A stretch of DNA of 64,000 nt from Actinomyces sp. HMSC035G02 (GCA_001838165.1 KV835882.1:1014-65013), one strand, 5' to 3'. Shown: positions 7,017-15,850, counted from the stretch's first letter. Translations and numbers: made by a program. The notes: generated by a model not told the origin, from the letters alone.

Positions 7017-8486
7017 ATGACAGTTGAGAACGTCGAACACGGTGAGCCGCATCAGAGTGGTGAAAAGCTTCAGCGCACGCTGAAAAACCGCCACATTCAG
7101 CTGATCGCCATCGGTGGTGCGATCGGTACCGGCCTGTTCATGGGATCGGGTAAGACGATCTCCGTCGCAGGCCCCTCGATCCTGCTGGTCTACATGATCA
7201 TCGGCGCGGTCCTGTTCCTGTTCATGCGCACCCTCGGCGAGCTGCTGCTCTCCGACCACAAGTACGCGACCTTCGCGGACATCGCTCGCGACCTCATCGG
7301 CCCGTGGGCCGGGTTTGTGACGGGATGGACGTACTGGGCGTGCTGGGTGGTCACCGGCGTCGCCGACATGATCGCGATCACCGGCTACACGCACTTCTGG
7401 TGGCCGGACCTGCCCGCGTGGATCCCCATCGGTGCGACGACTCTGCTGCTCTTCGCCCTCAACGCGATGACGGTCAAGGCCTTCGGCGAGACGGAGTTCT
7501 GGTTCGCGCTCGTCAAGATTGTCGCGATCGTCGCGCTGGTCCTCGTCGGTTTCGGCATGGTTGCCATGGGCACGGTTGACGAGGAGGGCGCCGCGGCCGC
7601 GGTCTCGAACCTGTGGAGCCACGGCGGCTTCTTCCCGACTGGATTCACCGGCTTCCTCGGCGGTTTCCAGATCGCCCTCTTCGCGTTCATTGGCATCGAG
7701 ATGGTCGGCACGACAGTCGCCGAGACCGACGACCCGGACAACACCCTGCCCAAGGCCGTCAACTCCATCCCTGTTCGCATCATGCTCTTCTACGTGGCGG
7801 CGCTCGCGGCCATCATGATGGTGACCCCCTGGGATCAGGTGAGCCCCGAGAAGTCCCCCTTCGTCACGATGTTCTCGCTGACCGGCCTGGGTGCCGCGGC
7901 GACGATCGTTAACCTGGTGGTCCTCTCCTCGGCCGCCTCCAGCGCGAACTCCGGCATCTACTCGACCTCGCGCATGCTCTACGGTCTGGCCCGCCAGGAG
8001 CAGGCACCCGGCGTCTTTGCCCGGCTCTCCAGCCACCACGTGCCCCTCAACGCCCTGTTCCTGTCGTGCGTGTGCCTGCTGTCGGGCATTGTCATCATGG
8101 GTATGGGTGGTTCGATCTCCGCGGCGTTCACGCTCGTGACCTCCGTGTCGGCCACGCTGTTCATGGGCGTGTGGGTCGTCATCGTCGTGTCCTACCTGGT
8201 GTACCTCCACAAGCACCCGCAGCTGCATGCGGCCTCCAAGTTCAAGGCGCCCGGCGGCGCGATCAGCGCCTGGATCGTCCTGGCTTTCATGGGCTGCATG
8301 GGCGTCATCCTGGCGATGTGGGACGATACCCGCCCCGGCCTCGTCTATTCCCTCATTTGGATTGCGTTCATCGTGGGCGCGGCCTTCGCGAACCGCCATT
8401 TCCTGCTGCGTCGCGCGTCGCGCGGGGTCCTCGGCGACGGGGGCACGGGCGAGGGTCCGCATAGCGGCCCCCACCTGCATGAGTAG
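7017..8486 (+). CDS. Amino acid permease, APC superfamily (CycA/AnsP-like)
   Basis: A 489-aa, 12-TM-type transporter. The N-terminal LKNRHIQLIAIGGAIGTGLFMGSGKTI motif is diagnostic of the AAT family of amino-acid/proton symporters. It is followed by GEL, an SANSGIYSTSRMLYGLA segment near residue 305 and the usual spacing of membrane helices. Substrate choice within the family (D-Ala/D-Ser/Gly, aromatic, Asn) cannot be read reliably. The start follows a GGAAGGA ribosome site at about 7004. It is monocistronic, as the next element is a riboswitch. Confidence 0.85.
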   Translation: MTVENVEHGEPHQSGEKLQRTLKNRHIQLIAIGGAIGTGLFMGSGKTISVAGPSILLVYMIIGAVLFLFMRTLGELLLSDHKYATFADIARDLIGPWAGFVTGWTYWACWVVTGVADMIAITGYTHFWWPDLPAWIPIGATTLLLFALNAMTVKAFGETEFWFALVKIVAIVALVLVGFGMVAMGTVDEEGAAAAVSNLWSHGGFFPTGFTGFLGGFQIALFAFIGIEMVGTTVAETDDPDNTLPKAVNSIPVRIMLFYVAALAAIMMVTPWDQVSPEKSPFVTMFSLTGLGAAATIVNLVVLSSAASSANSGIYSTSRMLYGLARQEQAPGVFARLSSHHVPLNALFLSCVCLLSGIVIMGMGGSISAAFTLVTSVSATLFMGVWVVIVVSYLVYLHKHPQLHAASKFKAPGGAISAWIVLAFMGCMGVILAMWDDTRPGLVYSLIWIAFIVGAAFANRHFLLRRASRGVLGDGGTGEGPHSGPHLHE

Positions 8487-8521
8487 CGCAATGAATACCA
8501 AGTGACTATGCTCACTAGAGT

Positions 8522-8616
8522 GCCACGGGAGCTCGAAGCGAGCTGAGAGGGGACCACCCCCGACCGTAGAACCTGATCCGGATCATACCGGCGTAGGAAG
8601 GCTCTTCCCTCGTGGC
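8522..8616 (+). ncRNA. TPP (THI-element) riboswitch
   Basis: The conserved THI parts occur in order: CTGAGA at 8543, GAACCTGATC at 8569-8578 and CCGGCGTAGGAAG at 8588-8600. The closing P1 helix pairs GCCACG 8522-8527 with CGTGGC 8611-8616. It ends 30 bp before ykoE and so should turn the transporter operon off when thiamine pyrophosphate is plentiful. Confidence 0.95.
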
Positions 8617-8646
8617 CGCCGTGCAACACGAAGGGAGTATTTTCGC

Positions 8647-9246
8647 ATGGCATCCACTGCTCCGTCCCTCCGCTGGAGGGTCATTGACATCGTCACCGCC
8701 GCTGTCCTGGGCGTCGCTTGCGGCCTCATTTTTGTCGTCTGGAACCAGGTGGGCGGCGCGAGCTATGAGTTCCTCAAGACCATCGGCCCCGGTGTGGGTG
8801 GCCTGGTGACGGGCGTCTGGCTGCTGGGCGGAACGCTCGGCGGCTACGTCATCCGCAAGCCCGGCGCCGCGTTCTTCGTCGAGCTGATGGCCGCGACCGT
8901 CTCTATGGCCTTGGGCTCCCAGTGGGCCGTTGAGACCATCTACTCGGGTCTGGCCCAGGGCCTCGGCGCGGAGGTCGTCTTCGCCCTGGTCGCCTACCGC
9001 CGCTTCAACGCGACGATCGTGGGCGCTGCGGGCGCCGTGTCCTTCGCGTTCGAGTGGGTCCTCGAGCTTTTCCTCTCCGGCCACATCGAGAAGGGCCTGC
9101 TCTACAACGCGATCTACCTCGTGTGCGGCATGGCGTCGGGCATCGTCCTGGCCGGCCTGCTCGCGTGGGCGCTGACGAATGCGCTCGCAAAGACGGGTGC
9201 CCTGGATCGCTTCGCCTCCGGCCGTGGAGCGCGTGAGCTTGTCTGA
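8647..9246 (+). CDS. ykoE: Thiamine/HMP ECF transporter substrate-binding component YkoE
   Basis: A 199-aa membrane protein with about six hydrophobic segments, the same size as Bacillus subtilis YkoE. The LRWRVIDIVTAAVLGVACGLIFVVWN start and the GGLVTGVWLLGGTLGGYVIRKPGAA segment fit the YkoE family, the S component that binds a thiamine precursor. It lies directly under a TPP riboswitch with a GGGAG ribosome site at 8633. The downstream ATPase gene overlaps its 3' end, which implies translational coupling. Confidence 0.9.
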   Translation: MASTAPSLRWRVIDIVTAAVLGVACGLIFVVWNQVGGASYEFLKTIGPGVGGLVTGVWLLGGTLGGYVIRKPGAAFFVELMAATVSMALGSQWAVETIYSGLAQGLGAEVVFALVAYRRFNATIVGAAGAVSFAFEWVLELFLSGHIEKGLLYNAIYLVCGMASGIVLAGLLAWALTNALAKTGALDRFASGRGARELV

Positions 9247-11623
9247 TTTCGAATCCATGGACGAGGCCCACTCCGCCTCCTCCCGCCCCGCTTCCTCTCC
9301 GGACGGCCAGGTGCCGCTGGGTGAGGGGGCGGGCGCGCGCGTGTGCGCGCGCGGCTGGGGATGGCGTCACGCTGGGCGCAAGAACGCCGCGCTGTCGGGT
9401 GTTGATCTCGATATCGCGCCAGGCGAGCGCGTGCTGGTGCTGGGCCCGTCCGGGTCGGGCAAGTCGACGCTCATGGGCGGCTTGGCCGGCCTGCTGGGCG
9501 GCGCCGAGGAGGGCGAGGCCACCGGCACGCTCACCGTTGACGGCGTCGCTCCGGCCGAGGCGAGGGGCCGCGTGGGCCTGCTCATGCAGGACCCCGAGGC
9601 CCAGGTGGTCCTCGCCCGGGTGGGCGACGACGTGGCCTTCGGCATGGAAAACATGGGGGTCGCGCGCGAGGAGATCTGGCCGCGCGTCGAGAATTCGCTC
9701 GAGGCCGTGGGCCTGAGCGTCCCCCTCGATCATTCGACGACGGAGCTGTCGGGCGGGCAGAAGCAGCGCCTGGCCCTGGCGTCGATCCTCGCGATGGGCC
9801 CGGGCCTGCTGCTCCTGGACGAGCCCACCGCGAACCTGGACCCGAGCGGCGTCGCCGAGGTGCGCGCCGCCGTCGAAACCGTCGTCGAGCGCACGGGCGC
9901 GACCGTGGTCGTCGTCGAGCACCGTGTCGACGTGTGGGCCTCCCTCGTGGATCGCGTCATCGTGGTCGCGGACGGCGCGATCGCCGCCGACGGCCCGCTC
10001 GACGAGGTCCTCGCACAGCAGGGAGATGCCCTGCGTGAGCGCGGCATCTGGCTTCCCGGCGACGACGTCGCCGCCGAGGTCGGCCCCGCCCCCGAGGTCC
10101 CCCCGGCCTCGTCTGATGCCACCCCGATCGCCCGTGTCACCGACCTGACGATCGGCTATGACGCGTCCGCCCCTGTGCGCAGCGGCATCGACCTGACGAT
10201 CGAGCGCGGGGTCTCCACCTGTATCGTTGGCGTTAACGGTGCTGGAAAATCAACCTTTGCCCTGACGCTCGCGGGTCTCCTGCCGCCCCTGGAGGGCGCC
10301 GTCGAGGTCGAGACCTCCGACGGTACGCGCGGCGATCCGCACGAGTGGTCGAGCAAACAGCTCCTGGGGCGCATGTCCATGGTCTTCCAGGAGCCCGAAT
10401 ACCAGTTCCTGGCCGCCACCGTCGCCGAGGAGCTCGCGATCGGCCCGCGCGCCGCCGGCATGACTGACGAGGAGATTGCCCCCCTCGTCGACGAACACCT
10501 CGAGGCCCTGGGCCTCACCAAACTCGCGCGTGCCAACCCCATGACGCTCTCTGGCGGCGAAAAGCGCCGCCTGTCGGTGGCGACCGCGCTCATCAGCGCC
10601 CCCGAGCTGCTCATCCTCGACGAGCCGACTTTCGGCCAGGATCGCGGCACGTGGCTCGGCCTCGTGCGCCTCCTGCGCGCCGCCCTCGAGCGCGGCGTCA
10701 CCCTGGTGTCGATCACGCACGACCCCGCGTTCGTGGCCGCGATGGGCCAGTGCGTCGTCGACCTCGGGCAGGTCGGCACGCGTGGCGCAGCCCCCGAGGA
10801 TTCGACGGACGAGGCCGGGGCCGCCCCCGCCGGTAACGTTCGCGATCGGGGGACGAAGCCCGGTGCCCGAGGCCTCCTCGCGCGCACGAATCCCGTCGCC
10901 CGCGTGCTCGCCCTCCTGGTCGCAACGACCCCCCTGCTGATCACGATTGACCCGGTGAGCGCGGGAGTGGCACTCGCCCTCGAGCTCGCGCTCATGCCCC
11001 TGTCGGGCGTGTCGGCGCGCAGCTTCTTCCTGAAGGCGACACCGCTGCTGCTGGCCGCGCCGCTCGGCGCACTGTCCATGCTGCTCTACGCCTCGCCGGG
11101 CGGAACCGTGTACTGGCAGTTTGGGCCGGCCGCGATCTCGGACCACTCGATGTGGCTGGCGCTGGGCATCGGCCTGCGCATGTGCGCGATCGTCCTGCCT
11201 GCGATTGCTCTGCTCGACCGCATCGATCCGACCGACATGGGCGACGGCCTCGCGCAGATCCTGCACCTGCCCGCCCGTCCCGTGCTGGCGGCGCTCGCGG
11301 GCGCGCGCATGACCTCGCTGATGGCGGCCGACTGGAAGGCCCTCGAGCGGGCACGCCGTGCGCGAGGTGTTGGTGACTCCTCGCGCATCCGTTCCTTCCT
11401 GCGAGGCTCCTTCTCGCTGCTCGTGTTTGCGCTGCGACGCTCCGGCAAGCTGGCCACCACCATGGAGGCTAGGGGCTTTGGTGCGGCAGGTAAGAGAACG
11501 TGGGCGCGCGTCTCGCGCCTGCGCGCCGCCGACGCCGTCCTCATGGTTGTCGCCATCGCCCTGCCCGCGATCGCGCTGGCCGCGAGCATCTGGGCGGGCA
11601 CCTTCGCCCTGGTGGGCCGATGA
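9233..11623 (+). CDS. Fused ECF transporter: two ATPase domains plus EcfT (YkoD-YkoC fusion)
   Basis: A protein of about 796 aa carrying two ABC ATPases and a transmembrane EcfT domain. ATPase 1 has GPSGSGKST, LSGGQKQRLALAS and LLLLDEPT. ATPase 2 has GVNGAGKST, LSGGEKRRLSVAT and LLILDEPT. The remaining 250 residues are membrane segments with the EcfT coupling-helix region (GARMTSLMAADWKALERARRARG). In B. subtilis, ykoD (tandem ATPases) and ykoC (EcfT) are separate genes. The start is uncertain: GTG 9233, with a nearby GGAG, or ATG 9257. It powers thiamine/HMP uptake with YkoE. Confidence 0.85.
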   Translation: MSLSDFESMDEAHSASSRPASSPDGQVPLGEGAGARVCARGWGWRHAGRKNAALSGVDLDIAPGERVLVLGPSGSGKSTLMGGLAGLLGGAEEGEATGTLTVDGVAPAEARGRVGLLMQDPEAQVVLARVGDDVAFGMENMGVAREEIWPRVENSLEAVGLSVPLDHSTTELSGGQKQRLALASILAMGPGLLLLDEPTANLDPSGVAEVRAAVETVVERTGATVVVVEHRVDVWASLVDRVIVVADGAIAADGPLDEVLAQQGDALRERGIWLPGDDVAAEVGPAPEVPPASSDATPIARVTDLTIGYDASAPVRSGIDLTIERGVSTCIVGVNGAGKSTFALTLAGLLPPLEGAVEVETSDGTRGDPHEWSSKQLLGRMSMVFQEPEYQFLAATVAEELAIGPRAAGMTDEEIAPLVDEHLEALGLTKLARANPMTLSGGEKRRLSVATALISAPELLILDEPTFGQDRGTWLGLVRLLRAALERGVTLVSITHDPAFVAAMGQCVVDLGQVGTRGAAPEDSTDEAGAAPAGNVRDRGTKPGARGLLARTNPVARVLALLVATTPLLITIDPVSAGVALALELALMPLSGVSARSFFLKATPLLLAAPLGALSMLLYASPGGTVYWQFGPAAISDHSMWLALGIGLRMCAIVLPAIALLDRIDPTDMGDGLAQILHLPARPVLAALAGARMTSLMAADWKALERARRARGVGDSSRIRSFLRGSFSLLVFALRRSGKLATTMEARGFGAAGKRTWARVSRLRAADAVLMVVAIALPAIALAASIWAGTFALVGR

Positions 11624-12213
11624 GCGGCCTGACCTGGGAAGACGTGAGCGGGGGAGTGGGCCTGCGGGTCACCGTCCCCGTCACGATGGGCCCCGATGAG
11701 GCCGCCCGCGAGCTCGCCCCCCGCCTGAGTGCCCTGGCGGGGGAGCGGGCCACGGCCTCGTCTGGGGAGGTGGGCACGCGCCCCGGCGTCCCGGTCGTCA
11801 CGATCGACGGCTACTCCGGCTCCGGGAAGTCCACGCTGGCCGCCGCGCTCGCGCCCCTCCTGCCAGGCTGGCAGGTCCTGCACCTCGACGACTGGTACCC
11901 CGGCTGGGACGGCCTCGAGGCCGGAGCCGACATCGCGCGGCAAATCGCCGCCGACCTGCGGGGAGGGCGTGCCTCCTCCTACGAGGCCTGGGACTGGGAG
12001 AACAGCATAACCGGGGCGACGATCCGCGTGCCCCTCGCACCGACCATCATCGAGGGCTGCGGTGCCATCGAGGCCGAGGCCGACCTCACCATCTGGATCG
12101 CCGACCCCGGCGAGGACGAACGCCGCAGCCGCGCGCTCGCGCGCGACGGACAGACCTACGCGCCACACTGGCGGCGCTGGGCCGACCAGGATCTGGGGCG
12201 CTCGATACACTAG
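11620..12213 (+). CDS. P-loop kinase, uridine-kinase-like
   Basis: A 197-aa protein with a Walker A motif (GYSGSGKSTLAAAL near residue 68), then VLHLDDWYPGWDGLE, which matches the DDFY-type substrate motif of uridine kinase-like enzymes. The middle (RASSYEAWDWE) and the IIEGCGAI strand also fit. Its ATG overlaps the stop of the ECF fusion gene (ATGA), so it is the last gene of the TPP-controlled operon. A role in phosphorylating the imported pyrimidine or thiazole moiety is attractive but inferred; the family more often acts on nucleosides. Confidence 0.65.
   Translation: MSGLTWEDVSGGVGLRVTVPVTMGPDEAARELAPRLSALAGERATASSGEVGTRPGVPVVTIDGYSGSGKSTLAAALAPLLPGWQVLHLDDWYPGWDGLEAGADIARQIAADLRGGRASSYEAWDWENSITGATIRVPLAPTIIEGCGAIEAEADLTIWIADPGEDERRSRALARDGQTYAPHWRRWADQDLGRSIH
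12206..12211 (+). promoter_or_regulatory. -10 box of a leaderless cardiolipin-synthase-like gene
   Basis: TACACT lies 6 nt before the ATG at 12218, inside the end of the preceding kinase gene, and no ribosome site is visible. Confidence 0.45.
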
Positions 12214-12217
12214 GCGC

Positions 12218-13741
12218 ATGCTGCCGCCGCCTCCCGTACCCCCGCTGTGGGGGTGGCTCCTTGTCGGGGCCATCGATTTCGTGATCCGCGTTGTCGCGCT
12301 TGGTGTTGTTCCCAAGCACCGGCGCGCGTCGACGTCGACCGCGTGGCTGCTGCTGATCTTCCTGTGGCCGCTCCTGGGCGTGCCCCTCTACATCATCTTC
12401 GGTTCGTGGTGGGCGATGGGCCGACGCCTCGACGACGACCCCGAGGCCAGCCAGCTGGTCGACGCCATCGTGGCCGGCTCGACCGCGCCCAATCCCGAGA
12501 ACTACGAGGCGCCGGACGGGCCCGACGGCCTGCCCGCGGGCTCGGACGATGACACTGCCTCGATCATGCGCCTGGCGGGCAACCTGAGCGGATTTCCGGC
12601 CTCGGCGGGGTGCGTCGGTCGCCTCTACAACGACACGGCCGAAACCTTTAGGGCGATGGCCGCCAGCATCGACGCGGCGACCCACCACGTGAACGCCCTG
12701 TACTACCAGACCTCGTGGGACGAGTACACGGCCCCCTTCTACGAGGCCCTCGAGCGCGCGGTCGCCCGCGGCGTCACCGTCCGCCTGCTCGTCGACCATC
12801 ACGGCATGCGCACGATCCCCGGCCACAGGGACTTCCGCCGGCGCCTGAACGCCATGGGCATCGAATGGCACGAGATGCTGCCCTTCGCCCCGCTGCGCGG
12901 GCAGATTCGCCGCCCCGACCTGCGCAACCACCGCAAGATCCTCGTCATCGACGGGCGCGAGGCCTACGTCGGCTCCCACAACCTCGTGGCCCCCGACTAC
13001 GACACCCCGTCGTACGCGAAGGCCGGCATGCTCTACGACGACACGAGCGTGTCCGTCACCGGTCCCATCGTCGCGCAGATCCAGGCGGTCTTCGCCGTCG
13101 ACTGGTACTACGCGTGCAAGGAGATCCTCACCCCCGCGGTCCTCACTCCGCCCGCCGCGGAGGATGCGGCAGAGCGCGAGGGGGAGCAGGCCTCGGCGAT
13201 GCAGATCATCCCGTCGGGCCCCGCGTTCAAGGGCGAGCCGAACCTGCGCGCGTTCATCCACATGATCTCCTCGGCGCGCACGCACGTGTCGATCACGAGC
13301 CCGTACTTCATCCCCGACGAGGCCCTCATGACCGCGCTGACGAACGCCGCGCTGTCGGGCGTCGAGGTCGAGCTCTTCGTCTCCGAGCAGTTCGACCAGT
13401 TCCTGGTCGGCCACGCGCAGCGCTCCTACTACGGGCCGCTCCTGAAGGCGGGCGTGCGCATCCACCTGTACCACAAGCCGCGGATGCTCCACTCGAAGTA
13501 CATGATCGTCGACGGGAGCCTGTGCATCATCGGATCGTCCAACATGGACGTGCGCTCCTTCGACCTCAACTACGAGATCGTGCTCGTCGCCGACAGCTCG
13601 CGCCTGGTCGAGATGATGCACGGCAATGATGACCGCACGCGCGAGAAGTCTCGCGAGCTCACCTACGAGGAGTGGCGCGCCCTGCCGTGGCACGTCCATT
13701 ACATCGACAACGTGTGTCGACTGGGGAGCTCGCTCCTGTGA
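12218..13741 (+). CDS. cls: Cardiolipin synthase / phospholipase D family protein
   Basis: A 507-aa protein with two N-terminal membrane helices (about residues 8-30 and 42-62, the latter FLWPLLGVPLYIIFGSWW), the PLDNc layout of bacterial Cls. Both HKD motifs are intact: HRKILVIDGREAYVGSHN and HSKYMIVDGSLCIIGSSN. Cls condenses two phosphatidylglycerols, or PG with PE, into cardiolipin at the membrane. The start at 12218 is the first with a correct N-terminal helix and has a -10 box at leaderless spacing. Confidence 0.85.
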   Translation: MLPPPPVPPLWGWLLVGAIDFVIRVVALGVVPKHRRASTSTAWLLLIFLWPLLGVPLYIIFGSWWAMGRRLDDDPEASQLVDAIVAGSTAPNPENYEAPDGPDGLPAGSDDDTASIMRLAGNLSGFPASAGCVGRLYNDTAETFRAMAASIDAATHHVNALYYQTSWDEYTAPFYEALERAVARGVTVRLLVDHHGMRTIPGHRDFRRRLNAMGIEWHEMLPFAPLRGQIRRPDLRNHRKILVIDGREAYVGSHNLVAPDYDTPSYAKAGMLYDDTSVSVTGPIVAQIQAVFAVDWYYACKEILTPAVLTPPAAEDAAEREGEQASAMQIIPSGPAFKGEPNLRAFIHMISSARTHVSITSPYFIPDEALMTALTNAALSGVEVELFVSEQFDQFLVGHAQRSYYGPLLKAGVRIHLYHKPRMLHSKYMIVDGSLCIIGSSNMDVRSFDLNYEIVLVADSSRLVEMMHGNDDRTREKSRELTYEEWRALPWHVHYIDNVCRLGSSLL

Positions 13742-14592
13742 GTGCTCCCGACAACGAGGCCGTGGCCGGGCGCGCGGACACCACTCCTTCGTGGCCTCAG
13801 AACGTGGATCGTGACACGATGTCGAACACTGTGTCCGCCTCCCTCGACGTGAATCCTTTCGTCGGGGAGGGAGGTGCCTACGACTCAGTGCGCCCGGCCT
13901 ACCCGGACGAGGCCGTGGCCGCGTTGATCGACGCTGCGCGGCGCGCGCGGGGTGCCCATGCGACGGGGCAGGGCGGCCCGCTGCGCGCCGCCGACATCGG
14001 CGCGGGCACCGGCAAGATGAGTGAGCTCCTGGCTCGCGCCGGTTTCCTCGTCGACGCGGTCGAACCCTCCGAGGCGATGCGCGCCCAGGCCTCGTCTGTC
14101 GACGGCGTGACGTGGCACGACGGCCTCGCGGAGGAGACTGGGTTAACGAACGATCTGTACGATATCGTCGTGTTTGCCCAGTCCTGGCATTGGGTGGACG
14201 AGGCGCGTGCGGGCCTCGAGGCCGCCCGAATCCTGGCGCCCGGGGGCGCGCTTGCGATCGTGTGGAACCAGATGGCCGTGTCGATCCCGTGGGTGCATCG
14301 CCTGACGCGCATCATGCGCTCAGGCGACGTGCACCGTCCCGACAGGCCGCCCACGCCGGGCGGAGGCTTCGCCCCGATGGCTCTCACCCAGATCGCGTGG
14401 GAGGACCGGATGACCCCCGAGGAGATCCTCACCCTGGGCACGACCCGCTCCTCGTACATTCGTTCGTCGGAGGCCGGGCGCGAGCGGATGCAGGCGAACT
14501 TGCGCTGGTATCTCTACGACCACCTCGGCTACGCGCCGGGGGAGCTGGTCACCATCCCGTACGCGACGCTCGTGTGGCTCACCCACCTGTGA
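13738..14592 (+). CDS. Class I SAM-dependent methyltransferase
   Basis: A 284-aa protein with Rossmann motif I AADIGAGTGKMSELLARAGFLVDAVEPSEAMR, motif II DIVVFAQSWHWVDEARAGLEAARILAPGGALAIVWNQ and the C-terminal region of the UbiE/YcgJ-like methyltransferases. The substrate is unknown. The GTG at 13738 overlaps the cls stop and has GGGGAG 9 nt upstream; ATG 13819 is an alternative start without a good ribosome site. The 3' 79 bp of this gene are duplicated at 14974-15052. Confidence 0.8.
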   Translation: MSAPDNEAVAGRADTTPSWPQNVDRDTMSNTVSASLDVNPFVGEGGAYDSVRPAYPDEAVAALIDAARRARGAHATGQGGPLRAADIGAGTGKMSELLARAGFLVDAVEPSEAMRAQASSVDGVTWHDGLAEETGLTNDLYDIVVFAQSWHWVDEARAGLEAARILAPGGALAIVWNQMAVSIPWVHRLTRIMRSGDVHRPDRPPTPGGGFAPMALTQIAWEDRMTPEEILTLGTTRSSYIRSSEAGRERMQANLRWYLYDHLGYAPGELVTIPYATLVWLTHL

Positions 14593-14612
14593 GGGCGGGG
14601 CCGCTGCGTGAG

Positions 14613-14942
14613 TCAGCGGAAGGAAATCTCTTTCTCGGTCTTGTTATCGAACCATCGCCGACGTCCGTCAGGATCGACGACGAGTTGAATGTCGGAGCCG
14701 ATCGGCAGGTCGTAGATGCCGATGCAGGCGGGCTCAAGGTTGCACAGCTCGTTGAAGTCAACGACGGTCATGTTTTTTGGATCATCCAGGTACTCGGCGG
14801 TGTCGCGGTCGGATAGCACGCGCCAGCCGGAGTCCTGAGGGGCGAAGGGTTCCTCGCGGGTCAGCCACTTGATGTTGCCTGTGCGCTCAACAATCTTGCG
14901 AGAGGCGATGGCCGCGCCGGCGTTGTTAATGAACGTGATCAT
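14613..14942 (-). CDS. DUF2185 (Imm33-like) protein, candidate immunity protein
   Basis: A 109-aa protein. WLTREEPFAPQDSGWRVLSDRDTAEYLDDPKNMTVVDFNELCNLEPACIGIYDLPIGSDI matches the DUF2185 pattern (DSGW, EY..DP.N, LP.GS). This family has been described as an immunity protein of polymorphic toxin systems. The ATG at 14942 was chosen because the family begins there (FINNAGAAIASRKIVE); upstream in-frame sequence reads through a duplicated methyltransferase fragment. It lies downstream of an ADP-ribosyltransferase-like gene on the same strand, which supports a toxin-antidote pairing. Function is inferred. Confidence 0.75.
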   Translation of the reverse strand: MITFINNAGAAIASRKIVERTGNIKWLTREEPFAPQDSGWRVLSDRDTAEYLDDPKNMTVVDFNELCNLEPACIGIYDLPIGSDIQLVVDPDGRRRWFDNKTEKEISFR

Positions 14943-14973
14943 GCGTGTTCCTCTGTGTGTTTCTCGCTTCCGG

Positions 14974-15052
14974 TACGACCACCTCGGGTATGCGCCCGGG
15001 CAGCAGGTCACCATCCCGTACGCGGCGCTCGTGTGGCTCACCCACCTGTGAG
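14974..15052 (+). pseudogene. Duplicated 3' end of the methyltransferase gene
   Basis: These 79 bp align to 14515-14593, the end of the methyltransferase including its stop codon, with about six mismatches. The fragment still encodes YDHLGYAPG..VTIPYA.LVWLTHL. It lies between the ART-like and DUF2185 genes, in the opposite orientation to both. After the stop it forms a hairpin, GCTCaCCCACCT / AGGTGGGcGAGC. It is a relic of a duplication or a recombination scar. Confidence 0.85.
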
Positions 15053-15078
15053 AGGTGGGCGAGCCGCGCCGTGGAACG

Positions 15079-15591
15079 TCAGTGAATGGGCTCCAGGAAC
15101 CTATCCGAGGATCCCTCAGGCATGGGGAGCGGGCGCTCCCGCGCGGCACGCAGAGCGGGGTCGAGGACGGCCAGGACCGGATCCCAGGTGCGCAGCGGAT
15201 GAGCGATCGTGAATCCAGCGGAGTCGCTGTTCAGAACGATCTCCTCGTAGACCTGGATCGTCACGCCGTTGTACTCGTGAGCGACGTGCTGAAGGAAGTA
15301 GGAGTTCGGGAGGTAGGTGACCTCTTGGAGGTTGAAGTTGGGAGCCCCCTGAAGGATCGGCGTGAGGTCGCGCCCGTTGGCGCCGACCACGATGGCGACC
15401 TCCGGCCGCGCCAGGTTGTTCGTCGCGATCTCGAGGCTGTGCGTCGTGGCGGTGAGCGCCGGCGAGCCGACGACTCGCACGCGGTCCACCGTGCGATCGA
15501 CGTAGCCGCGGAAGGTGATCTGCGGCTTGGGGGGCAGCTTGTTGAGGACCTCGAGGAGCCCGCGGGTCTTGTCGGCGTAATTCTCGGTCAT
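15079..15591 (-). CDS. Small ADP-ribosyltransferase-like protein (candidate toxin domain)
   Basis: A 170-aa protein whose pattern fits the ART fold: ITFRGY near residue 25 (catalytic Arg), SPALTATTHSLEIATNN (the STS-like strand), AIVVGANGRDL, then NLQEVTYLPNSYFLQHVAHEYNGVTIQVYEEI, which matches the E-V-(x)-(x)-P-x-(S/T)-x-F ending of arginine-type ADP-ribosyltransferases. No signal peptide or delivery domain is seen. The ATG at 15591 has AGGAAG upstream. The DUF2185 gene follows downstream. The assignment is by motif only; no family name was certain. Confidence 0.5.
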   Translation of the reverse strand: MTENYADKTRGLLEVLNKLPPKPQITFRGYVDRTVDRVRVVGSPALTATTHSLEIATNNLARPEVAIVVGANGRDLTPILQGAPNFNLQEVTYLPNSYFLQHVAHEYNGVTIQVYEEIVLNSDSAGFTIAHPLRTWDPVLAVLDPALRAARERPLPMPEGSSDRFLEPIH

Positions 15592-15837
15592 CGGTCTTCC
15601 TGGCTTGTCGGGGGCGCATCGTGGGTCCGTCGCGCCATTGTCTGAACCGGCCTCGATGGTGACGAAGTCGATGGTGATGTGCTCACGGTAACCGATTGTG
15701 CTCCGGTGAGCGACACCGAACGATCGCGGCGGTGTGTGGTCGCCGGGGCGAGGCGATGGAAGTCGTCGAGTGTCGGGTCCCCGAGTGCGGGGGAGTCCGT
15801 GCCTCGTGCCGCTCCTGAACGGGTGGGCCGCGCCTGG

Positions 15838-15843
15838 CACAAT
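15838..15843 (+). promoter_or_regulatory. -10 box of the Abhydrolase_9 gene
   Basis: CACAAT lies 7 nt before the ATG at 15851, the leaderless spacing seen at several genes here. It favours 15851 over the in-frame ATG at 15842. Confidence 0.4.
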
Positions 15844-15850
15844 GGGGTCC

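Noticed and set aside
12062..12217. Longer N terminus for the cardiolipin synthase
   Set aside because: It would read antisense-like Arg/Pro-rich sequence through the end of the previous gene; the membrane helix and -10 spacing support 12218.
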